Source: Bifidobacterium breve (GTDB lineage: Bacteria; Actinomycetota; Actinomycetes; S36-B12). Taken from it: a stretch of DNA of 9,769 nt. Below the pieces are notes generated by a model. The model was given only the letters and a program-made list of their open reading frames with translations, made no database searches and was not told where the DNA came from. Location: the NCBI GenBank assembly GCA_945885645.1, contig CAMCYV010000042.1:1-9769 (forward strand), read 5' to 3'. Made by a program: the position numbers and the translations under genes. Positions 1 to 5,253 of the stretch are shown here, piece by piece (position 1 is the first letter of the stretch; every line of letters starts with the position of its first letter).

Positions 1-179
1 GACAATTGCGTGATTCGACCTGATGCTTGATCTGCTTGCACTTGCACCTCAACGCCTTCGGGAACCTGGAGTCGAAGGGATCCAAAGTTCAACGTGCGAG
101 CTGGATCGAGATCCTCACTCGGTACGTCCGGATCGGATTCATCCCACGGACCTCCGTCGATTCCTCTGCGGTATGTCAT
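1..179 (-). CDS. DUF3710 family protein (N-terminal part, cut by window edge)
   Basis: Reading the reverse strand from an ATG at 179 gives 59 complete codons before the left edge. The peptide has a short acidic leader (GPWDESDPDVPSEDLD, residues 10-25), then NFGSLRLQVPEGVEVQVQAD (31-50) and QASGRITQL. A GPWD/GPYD leader followed by a GSLR-VPEGVEVQV-D-ASG beta-rich segment is what I know of actinobacterial DUF3710 proteins, which are commonly encoded directly after dut. The start is well supported: an in-frame TGA lies at 194-192 and an AGAGGA ribosome site sits 7 nt before the ATG. The gene follows dut by 47 bp on the same strand and is probably co-transcribed with it. The molecular function of DUF3710 is unknown to me. 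The C-terminal two thirds lie outside the window. Confidence 0.85.
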   Translation of the reverse strand, partial: MTYRRGIDGGPWDESDPDVPSEDLDPARTLNFGSLRLQVPEGVEVQVQADQASGRITQL

Positions 180-186
180 TTGCCTA

Positions 187-192
187 TCCTCT
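187..192 (-). promoter_or_regulatory. Shine-Dalgarno site of the DUF3710 gene
   Basis: AGAGGA on the minus strand, 7 nt before the ATG at 179. It decides the start, because an in-frame stop (194-192) leaves no earlier candidate. Confidence 0.7.
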
Positions 193-226
193 CAGGGTGA
201 ACTTGCGTTCACGGTCCCTGTGTACC

Positions 227-673
227 TCAGTGTCTAAAACCACCGCTGGACCCAAAACCTTGTTCACTACGCACTGACCCTGGCAGCTGAGAAACTTCCA
301 CAACTGAAAACTCGGGTATTTGTTGAATCACGAGTTGCGCAATACGGTCACCACGCCCGATCCTGACAGTTGTCGCGACATCAGAATTGATTCCAATTAC
401 CGATATCTCACCGCGAAATCCTGCATCAATCGTCCCGGGGGAATTAACCAGCGTAAATCCTGTTCTTAACGCCAGTCCGCTTCGCGGATGGATAAGTCCA
501 ACAAAACCTGGAGGCAACGCAATTGAAATACCGGTAGGAATGAGGACTCGTTGGCCCGGGGTCAGCTCGACATCGACACGCGCCCGCAGGTCGAGTCCGG
601 CATCACCCGGATACTCACATTGTGGGAGCGGCAGGTCAGGGTCAAGCCGCTGGATGAGTATCTCGCGAATCAT
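227..673 (-). CDS. dut: deoxyuridine 5'-triphosphate nucleotidohydrolase (dUTPase)
   Basis: Hydrolyses dUTP to dUMP and pyrophosphate in the cytoplasm, which keeps uracil out of DNA and feeds thymidylate synthesis. The 148 residues show all five motifs of the homotrimeric family in order: DAGLDLRA (24-31), PRSGLA (63-68), NSPGTIDAGFRGEI (77-90, catalytic Asp83), GDRIAQLV (109-116) and the glycine-rich C-terminal GFGSSGGF (139-146). Length is normal. The ATG at 673 overlaps the TGA of the upstream thioesterase gene as ATGA, so translation is probably coupled. DUF3710 follows 47 bp downstream. One oddity: the tyrosine normally found after DAG/DSD in motif 3, which helps exclude the ribose 2'-OH, is Phe86 here (codon TTT/TTC type rather than TAT/TAC). 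The assignment is secure; any effect of Phe86 is inference. Confidence 0.97.
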   Translation of the reverse strand: MIREILIQRLDPDLPLPQCEYPGDAGLDLRARVDVELTPGQRVLIPTGISIALPPGFVGLIHPRSGLALRTGFTLVNSPGTIDAGFRGEISVIGINSDVATTVRIGRGDRIAQLVIQQIPEFSVVEVSQLPGSVRSEQGFGSSGGFRH

Positions 674-1236
674 GGATTGACCTCAAAACCTCGTACTGCA
701 AGTCTCGTGTCCTCGTCAATGGATCTGTCACCATTTTTGAGGAAGTGTTCGGCGCCTACTTGAATGAAAATTGAATGGGCAATAACAGCCACCGGTCCAT
801 CAGTTCTGTTGAGGCGAGCAGTTGCTACCGCATAAATCTTGCGTCTTTCCTGGCCCAGAATTTCAGCGTGGAAGTGCAGAACCGAACCTACCGGTACCGG
901 CATGCGAAATTCACACTCGAGTCTTCCCGTCACGGCCCGTTCACCGACTAGCCAGTTCAACGTGCCCAAGGCTTCATCGAGGGCCGCACTCAGCACTCCT
1001 CCGTGCGCCAGACCGGATGCCCCTTGGTGGTGCTTGGTAACCGTGAACGTCCCCACCACACTCATATCCGAGCCAGCAAACATCAGCATGTGTAGGCCCG
1101 TTTCATGATCTTCACCGCAGCCAAAACAGGATTGGTAATGTGACGGAATTTGGTCACCGGGTTTGAGTGCGTGCTCCGCCCTTGGTGGCAGGGTCGCACC
1201 TCGTGGAACGGCGGATGCCGAGGGTTTCATAGACAT
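670..1236 (-). CDS. PaaI/YbgC-like hotdog-fold thioesterase family protein
   Basis: Predicted 188-residue hotdog-fold acyl-CoA thioesterase of the PaaI type. Residues 37-41 (CFGCG) followed by ETGL are the usual N-terminal signature of this subgroup. AHGGVLSAALDEALG (77-91) carries the HGG and Asp/Glu of the catalytic helix, and later strands (LECEFRMPVPVGSVL, then HFHAEILGQERRKIY) are typical of the fold. Substrate cannot be read from sequence. The open frame extends up to 1353, but that part runs antisense through the DUF3093 gene and does not resemble the family, so I place the start at the ATG at 1236 (another ATG at 1230 is possible). The gene is first in the thioesterase-dut-DUF3710 unit and overlaps dut by 4 bp. 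A TATGGT -10-like element 9 nt before the ATG suggests a leaderless transcript. Confidence 0.88.
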   Translation of the reverse strand: MSMKPSASAVPRGATLPPRAEHALKPGDQIPSHYQSCFGCGEDHETGLHMLMFAGSDMSVVGTFTVTKHHQGASGLAHGGVLSAALDEALGTLNWLVGERAVTGRLECEFRMPVPVGSVLHFHAEILGQERRKIYAVATARLNRTDGPVAVIAHSIFIQVGAEHFLKNGDRSIDEDTRLAVRGFEVNP

Positions 1237-1241
1237 GACAC

Positions 1242-1718
1242 ATGCACCATACTCCGGTTGTGGTGTACCGAGAAAGACTCCTGCCAGGTGCCCCAATCCT
1301 TTTTCTGGGCTTGGGGCTCTTCCACATGGTGGGACTTGCATATTCGGCGGCATTTGGCTCCCTCATTGGAATATTACTAGCTCTTGGCATAAGCACCGTT
1401 TCCATCATTTTTGCGGTAGCGACTGCTCCTCAAATTCGGGTCGACACTAGCTCGGGTGAAGGGTTCCTTTCCGCCGGGAGGGCGAGGATCAACGTCACCC
1501 TGATCGAATCTGCTCATCAACTAACGGAGACACATCAACGTGAGGTTGGACTGGGTACGCGAAATGACACAGCCTTTAACATCATCAAAGGAAAACTTCC
1601 GGTGGTCGAAGTGGCTATTTCTGATCCGATGGATCCCCACGGTTTTTGGCATTTGTCTAGCCGTACCCCACAAAAATTGATTCAGGCGATTTCCTCCGCC
1701 CAGGGACCCAAAATCTGA
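1242..1718 (+). CDS. DUF3093 family membrane protein
   Basis: 158 residues. The start YRERLLP (9-15), then two adjacent hydrophobic segments (about 17-36 and 41-61), then a soluble C-terminal domain with GFLSAGRARI (74-83) and DPMDPHGFWHLSSRTPQKL (128-146), match what I know of DUF3093: a short YRERL leader, a membrane hairpin, and a small domain ending in DP-DP-YWL-S-R-P--L. Family function is unknown; the C-terminal domain should lie on the cytoplasmic face if both ends of the hairpin are inside. The ATG at 1242 is 5 bp from the divergent thioesterase start and no ribosome site is visible, so the message may be leaderless or the start could be one of the GTG codons at 1260/1263. DUF3093 genes commonly sit near dut and DUF4193 in actinobacteria, as here. 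Confidence 0.88.
   Translation: MHHTPVVVYRERLLPGAPILFLGLGLFHMVGLAYSAAFGSLIGILLALGISTVSIIFAVATAPQIRVDTSSGEGFLSAGRARINVTLIESAHQLTETHQREVGLGTRNDTAFNIIKGKLPVVEVAISDPMDPHGFWHLSSRTPQKLIQAISSAQGPKI
1246..1251 (-). promoter_or_regulatory. candidate leaderless -10 element for the thioesterase-dut-DUF3710 unit
   Basis: TATGGT on the minus strand, fitting the actinobacterial TANNNT -10 pattern, ends 9 nt before the ATG at 1236, so a transcript would begin at or near the start codon. I see no good -35. The element lies inside the first codons of the divergent DUF3093 gene, since only 5 bp separate the two start codons. Pattern match only. Confidence 0.35.
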
Positions 1719-1748
1719 CGCTCCTCATTGCGGTGATAGACAAGCGCT

Positions 1749-2042
1749 ATGTCAGGTGCCAAGAATCAACCCATTCCCGAGGAATCAGGGTTGAAAGAAC
1801 ACTCTTCGGGCGACAACCAATTGGTTGTTCACGTACTCGCCCCATTAGCCGCGATGGGGGCAACATGGGCTGCCCGAAAGGCGCTGAATAGCAGCTACCG
1901 CAAGCTAACAGGACGCAGCGCACCCGACCCACAGGACGCCCAGGTCGCATTGGGTTCGGCTCTTGTATGGGCTGCAATTACAGCGGCGAGTGCAGCCGTT
2001 GTGGAGGTTGCGGTCTTTAGATTTCTCGCCAGAAAAAGCTAA
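1749..2042 (+). CDS. DUF4235 family small protein
   Basis: 97 residues. A polar N-terminal leader (1-24) is followed by a hydrophobic segment (about 27-41), a basic/polar link with WKLVTG-DPPDP-like character (SSYRKLTGRSAPDPQDAQVA, 48-67) and a second hydrophobic segment (about 69-90) ending in RFLARKS. Two short membrane segments around a K-TG---PDP link are the DUF4235 pattern known from actinobacteria. Function unknown. It starts 30 bp after DUF3093 on the same strand and is probably co-transcribed. No convincing Shine-Dalgarno site precedes the ATG. Its TAA (2040-2042) overlaps the stop of the convergent DUF4193 gene, so no terminator can lie between them. Confidence 0.82.
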   Translation: MSGAKNQPIPEESGLKEHSSGDNQLVVHVLAPLAAMGATWAARKALNSSYRKLTGRSAPDPQDAQVALGSALVWAAITAASAAVVEVAVFRFLARKS

Positions 2043-2335
2043 GAGCATTCTTTACACACTGGGCCGGACTTACCTTCGTGATCCAACTGGCTTTGGTGGT
2101 GAACCAAGAAACACGACATGCAGGTGAATTCATCCGTCTGTTTTGGGACAACTTCAACTGACAAGTTTTCGCCAGAGAGATCCGCGCCGGGTAACTCGAT
2201 TGACTCGGCGAGCTCAGCTTCATCAACGTCTACCGGGGATGAAGCTTTTTCAGCCCGCTGGGCTTTGAGCTCTTCCAGACTGTCCTCAGCGAGCTCCTCG
2301 TCGGTCTTACGAGGGGCGTCGTAATCGGTCGCCAT
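2039..2335 (-). CDS. DUF4193 family zinc-ribbon-like protein
   Basis: 98 residues. The start MATDYDAPRKTDEELAEDSL is nearly invariant for DUF4193, followed by an acidic linker with VDVDEAELAE and ELPGADLSGE, and a C-terminal CMSC (72-75) with CKEC (94-97). The two CxxC pairs should bind one zinc ion. Small acidic proteins of this type are near-universal in actinobacteria but have no established role; the architecture (disordered acidic N-terminus plus zinc ribbon) is reminiscent of RNA-polymerase or ribosome accessory factors, which is only a guess. The ATG at 2335 has a purine-rich GGAAGGGA about 10 nt upstream. The gene is transcribed from the 147-bp gap shared with the carbonic anhydrase gene and ends in a 4-bp stop overlap with DUF4235. 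Confidence 0.92.
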   Translation of the reverse strand: MATDYDAPRKTDEELAEDSLEELKAQRAEKASSPVDVDEAELAESIELPGADLSGENLSVEVVPKQTDEFTCMSCFLVHHQSQLDHEGKSGPVCKECS

Positions 2336-2482
2336 AGTGTCTCATTCCCTTCCGTTTTGCCGAATCCCGAAATAAACTTCCGGGGTGCGCGCAGATTGTC
2401 CCCCACCGTCGTTCGTGGTGCGCAGTTGGGTGCCTTTGAGGCTGTTATTCATTGAAAAACAGGGTTAGTGAGAGAATGACGT
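2336..2482. other. divergent intergenic region between DUF4193 and the carbonic anhydrase homologue
   Basis: This is the longest non-coding gap in the window (147 bp) and must hold the promoters of both flanking genes. On the minus strand TTTATT/TTATTT-like AT-rich bases near 2372-2378 could serve DUF4193. On the plus strand TTGAAA at 2452-2457 could be a -35 for the 2483 gene, but the matching -10 is poor. I see no strong hairpin, repeat or small open frame. Confidence 0.5.
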
Positions 2483-3001
2483 ATGCCAATTTATGCATTG
2501 GGCGAAAAAACGCCGATCATTGATCCAACCGCGTTCGTTCACCCTGATGCAGTTGTGATCGGGGATGTCCGGGTGGGTCCGCATTCTAGTGTCTGGCCGT
2601 GCGCAGTCTTGCGTGCAGACAGTGGGAAAATCGTGGTCGGTTCGGGAACGTCGATTCAAGATGGCTCCGTAATTCATTGCACTGCAACCCATGATACTGT
2701 GATTGGCGATAACTGTGTGATCGGCCACGGGGTTCATCTTGAAGGGTGCCGCATTGAGTCAGGTTCACTCATTGGCTCACACGCAGTCGTATTGCATAAC
2801 GCGGTCGTCGGGCCAACCTCCCTCGTTGGCGCCTGCGCTCTCGTAGGAAACAACAAAATAGTGCCTCCCTATGCGCGAGCTTTGGGTGTACCGGCGACCA
2901 TTACCGAGGGTGTTGTCACCAGTGCCGACATCGATGTCTCGGCCCAAATATATATTCGCAATACAAGTGCGTACTTAAAGGATTTGCGACTCCTTGATTA
3001 A
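2483..3001 (+). CDS. gamma-class carbonic anhydrase family protein (left-handed beta-helix)
   Basis: 172 residues. Hexapeptide repeats ([LIV]GxxxxV-type turns) run from about residue 12 to 137 and should fold as a left-handed beta-helix trimer; the N-terminal PIIDPTAFVHPDAVVIGDV, the SVWPCAVLRAD (36-46) and IQDGSVIH (58-65) segments are typical of the gamma-carbonic anhydrase/PaaY/CaiE/YrdA group. Of the three histidines that bind zinc or iron in this family (His65, His82, His87 spacing), His65 and His82 are present, but the third position is Glu87, with a histidine instead at 85 (GHGVHLEGC, 81-89). So hydration of CO2 cannot be assumed; it may use a 2His-1Glu site, His85, or have another function. 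The ATG at 2483 is the only good start. The last 27 bp overlap the convergent inositol monophosphatase gene. Confidence 0.9.
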   Translation: MPIYALGEKTPIIDPTAFVHPDAVVIGDVRVGPHSSVWPCAVLRADSGKIVVGSGTSIQDGSVIHCTATHDTVIGDNCVIGHGVHLEGCRIESGSLIGSHAVVLHNAVVGPTSLVGACALVGNNKIVPPYARALGVPATITEGVVTSADIDVSAQIYIRNTSAYLKDLRLLD

Positions 3002-3820
3002 CAGGTCATGAGCGCCAGCAGCCATGAGTACCTGTTCTAATTCATCATATATTTCCGGGTTACTGGAAATTAAAAGTTTACCGAGGTCACCGTCAATCGG
3101 AGCCTCCACTCGACCTCCCGCAAGGGAAACGATGAGAGCTCCGGCGGCGTAGTCCCAAGGGTTTAGCCCAACTTCAAAATAGCCGTCGGTGAATCCACTT
3201 GCCAGCCAACACAGATCAACAACAGCACATCCGGATCTTCGAATATCGGCGATTTGCGGGAGAACGGAGGCAACAACTTCTGCCTGCAATGCTCGACGAA
3301 TTGGTGAATACCCGAAACCGGTCGACAGCAGGGCATTGTTGAGCTGGCCACCACGACGGACTTTGAGTTCTGTCAATGATTCACCAGATACACAAAAAGA
3401 TCCCACGCCTGCAATGCCGACATAGCTTTTATTTGTTTCAGGAATCGCTATGACCCCCACCTGCACAACCCCATCAATTTCGACTCCGATAGACACCCCC
3501 CATAACGGGATGCCAAAGAGATAATTCGTCGTTCCATCAAGGGGGTCAATAATCCATCGCACCCCAGAGCTCCCAATTCGATTCGAGCCCTCTTCACCCA
3601 AGATTGAGTCGTTGGTCCTTGATGCGCTGATTAGGTCCACGATTAAAGCCTCCGCACCTCGGTCCATTTCACTCACGAGGTCCGACCCGCTCGATTTAGT
3701 CTCAATATTGAGATCAATGGGCCGCCCATCCCTCAAAAACGCCCCAGCGCTTTGAGCGCACTGCCAGGCGAGTTGGCCGACCTGGTGACTATCCAGCAGA
3801 GATTCCAAGGATGCAAACAT
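2975..3820 (-). CDS. inositol monophosphatase family protein
   Basis: 281 residues, normal for the family. Mg-dependent phosphomonoesterase motifs are all visible: TKSSGSDLVSEMD (41-53), GEE (75-77), the metal-binding WIIDPLDGTTNY (89-100, Asp92 and Asp95) and the C-terminal PWDYAAGALIV (221-231). The family includes myo-inositol-1-phosphatase, histidinol-phosphate phosphatase (HisN), 3',5'-bisphosphate nucleotidase (CysQ) and fructose-1,6-bisphosphatase types; the exact substrate cannot be fixed here, although in actinobacteria a role in inositol or histidine synthesis is usual. The ATG at 3820 has AGGA 7 nt upstream (3831-3828). It is divergent from the MFS gene (67-bp gap) and ends inside the 3' end of the carbonic anhydrase gene. 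Confidence 0.93.
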   Translation of the reverse strand: MFASLESLLDSHQVGQLAWQCAQSAGAFLRDGRPIDLNIETKSSGSDLVSEMDRGAEALIVDLISASRTNDSILGEEGSNRIGSSGVRWIIDPLDGTTNYLFGIPLWGVSIGVEIDGVVQVGVIAIPETNKSYVGIAGVGSFCVSGESLTELKVRRGGQLNNALLSTGFGYSPIRRALQAEVVASVLPQIADIRRSGCAVVDLCWLASGFTDGYFEVGLNPWDYAAGALIVSLAGGRVEAPIDGDLGKLLISSNPEIYDELEQVLMAAGAHDLLIKESQIL

Positions 3821-3844
3821 GAACTTATCCTGTCACAGATACAC

Positions 3845-3877
3845 CGTTACGGCTTGGACGTTGCTCTCACGGTAACG
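3845..3877. repeat. inverted repeat in the divergent inositol phosphatase/MFS gap
   Basis: CGTTAC (3845-3850) and GTAACG (3872-3877) form a perfect 6-bp inverted repeat separated by 21 bp. The right arm overlaps the candidate -10 of the MFS gene, so a dimeric or looping repressor could act here. Six-base arms can arise by chance. Confidence 0.25.
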
Positions 3878-3878
3878 T
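3873..3878 (+). promoter_or_regulatory. candidate leaderless -10 element of the MFS gene
   Basis: TAACGT fits TANNNT and ends 9 nt before the ATG at 3888, placing the transcript start at the start codon. There is no Shine-Dalgarno sequence before that ATG, consistent with a leaderless message. A perfect TTGACA at 3878-3883 is too close to the ATG to serve this start. Confidence 0.35.
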
Positions 3879-3887
3879 TGACACGCG

Positions 3888-5195
3888 ATGTTGAAATCAG
3901 TTTATGAACCTTATGCTGCGGCTCTACGACTCAGCGGTGCCGCAAAGTTCTCTGGAGCAGGTTTCATCGCTCGAATTCCCTTGGCCATGGTTGGTCTGGG
4001 AATTCTTCTCTTCATCAGCAATACAACGGGCTCATATGCATTTGCCGGTTTCGTCCAGGCTGCATTCACCCTCACGGCAGCCCTTGCAGCCGTGGTTTCG
4101 AGCCGAATGAGTGATAGATACGGGCAACGAATAGTCCTCATTTTTTTGCCAAGTGTTTTCGCCGTCACTCTTTTCGTATTCGTTTATGCTGTGTCGAACG
4201 AATTTCCCCGTTTCTTGCAGACAATTCTCGCTGTAGTTGCGGGTGCAAGCTTTCCCTCTTTTGGGTCCTTCGTTCGAGCCCGCTGGGCTTTCCTTACAAA
4301 CAAAAATGAGCGACTTTTGCATAGCGCTTTTGCATGGGAGAGCATTCTCGATGAACTGATCTTTACCATTGGGCCACTCGCTGCCGTCGCCCTCGCTTTT
4401 GGTGTTAACTTCGCCAGTCCCATTTTGGTGGGAGCGGTCATCGCACTCATAGGTGCACTGTTGCTTGCCTCACTGGGAGCGTCATCCCCTCCCCCATTCA
4501 CCCCGACAGAACACAAAAGTGAAGGGTCCGCAATCCGCTTCCCGGGTATGGCTGCAACCATTGTGGTTGCTCTTGGAATCGGCGCACTGTTCGGCACTTT
4601 CGAGGTTGCGGCGGTCGCATTCATGCAAGAAGCTGGAACGCCAGAACTAATAGGCCTCACCTTGGCCCTGTGGGCTGCGAGTTCAATGGTTGGTGGCTTG
4701 ATCTATGGAAGTCGTCATCCAAGCGCACCGCTCTCACGCCAGTTGGCCTACACGACACTTGTTCTGGCGATCGTCGTCCTGCCTCTGGCCTTCATCACTT
4801 CGCCACTTTTGCTGATCCTGGCCGCCACACTCTCTGGGTTCTTCATATCACCCACCTTGATCTGTACTTTTTCGCTGACCCAGCGACTGGTTCCCTCAAA
4901 GTTGCTCACGGAGGGCCTTACTTGGACAAATTCAGGCCTAGCGGCCGGGTTCGCGCTCGGTGCTTCAATCAGTGGCATTCTCGTGGATCACGTTGGGACG
5001 GCTTATGCCTTCGGTTTGGGCTCGCTAGGTGCGGCCCTTGCTCTTGCAGCCTCCCTTTTAGCCCAGACTCGTTGGAGTATTGCAATCGATGCGCGTCGAG
5101 ATGACATCGCGCAGTCGGTCCCCGTTTCACTCAATCAGGAACCGATACCAGGACCGGCTCCCGGCGCGTTTCTGCACGAACGTGATGGAGAGTAA
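3888..5195 (+). CDS. major facilitator superfamily (MFS) permease
   Basis: 435 residues with about twelve hydrophobic segments: roughly 23-44, 51-71, 83-102, 108-127, 155-172, 176-196, 219-240, 250-273, 286-303, 305-326, 347-366 and 371-392. The loop between segments 2 and 3 (SRMSDRYGQR, 72-81) is the MFS motif A variant with the conserved Asp and Arg. The N-terminus YEPYAAALRLSG followed by FIARIPLAMVGLG and the late segment SGFFISPT plus TEGLTW (341-346) resemble an actinobacterial MFS subgroup of unknown substrate often found beside sepH. The tail (about 400-435) is hydrophilic. The ATG at 3888 fits family alignments from memory and lacks a ribosome site. The substrate is not predictable. 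SepH follows 58 bp downstream on the same strand. Confidence 0.9.
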   Translation: MLKSVYEPYAAALRLSGAAKFSGAGFIARIPLAMVGLGILLFISNTTGSYAFAGFVQAAFTLTAALAAVVSSRMSDRYGQRIVLIFLPSVFAVTLFVFVYAVSNEFPRFLQTILAVVAGASFPSFGSFVRARWAFLTNKNERLLHSAFAWESILDELIFTIGPLAAVALAFGVNFASPILVGAVIALIGALLLASLGASSPPPFTPTEHKSEGSAIRFPGMAATIVVALGIGALFGTFEVAAVAFMQEAGTPELIGLTLALWAASSMVGGLIYGSRHPSAPLSRQLAYTTLVLAIVVLPLAFITSPLLLILAATLSGFFISPTLICTFSLTQRLVPSKLLTEGLTWTNSGLAAGFALGASISGILVDHVGTAYAFGLGSLGAALALAASLLAQTRWSIAIDARRDDIAQSVPVSLNQEPIPGPAPGAFLHERDGE

Positions 5196-5214
5196 GTTAG
5201 GCTCTCAATTGGTG

Positions 5215-5220
5215 TAACTT
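5215..5220 (+). promoter_or_regulatory. candidate -10 element for sepH
   Basis: TAACTT preceded by TG (extended -10 character) in the MFS-sepH gap. A start about 7 nt downstream would leave a leader of roughly 25-30 nt containing the AGGAG site at 5243-5247, consistent with the proposed CTG start at 5254. No clear -35 is seen. Confidence 0.35.
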
Positions 5221-5242
5221 TGCGTCTCACCCGCACAACATT

Positions 5243-5247
5243 AGGAG
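5243..5247 (+). promoter_or_regulatory. Shine-Dalgarno site that points to a CTG start of sepH
   Basis: AGGAG (within TTAGGAG, 5241-5247) lies 6 nt before CTG at 5254-5256. An in-frame TAG at 5242-5244 closes off any earlier start, and the next usual start codon in frame is GTG at 5317, inside the conserved helix-turn-helix segment and with no comparable ribosome site. Confidence 0.65.
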
Positions 5248-5253
5248 TATCCC

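Noticed and set aside
23..277. 84-codon plus-strand open frame at the left edge
   Set aside because: The minus strand encodes the DUF3710 N-terminus and the dut C-terminus with good motifs and a ribosome site; this frame is a shadow.
1237..1353. N-terminal extension of the thioesterase to the upstream ATG at 1353
   Set aside because: The extra 39 residues run antisense to conserved DUF3093 codons (including YRERL and the first membrane segment) and match nothing in the hotdog family.
3002..3034. Possible terminator hairpin just after the carbonic anhydrase stop (CAGGT ... ACCTG)
   Set aside because: The stem is only 5 bp with an irregular interior and no following T-run, and it lies in inositol phosphatase codons.
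3878..3883. Perfect TTGACA as -35 of the MFS gene
   Set aside because: A paired -10 would fall inside the coding region after the ATG, and the N-terminal residues beyond this start fit the MFS family, so it is probably coincidental.
4184..4660. 158-codon open frame on the minus strand inside the MFS gene
   Set aside because: It is antisense to a clear twelve-segment permease, its composition is Ala/Ser/Pro-rich shadow sequence, and it resembles no family I know.
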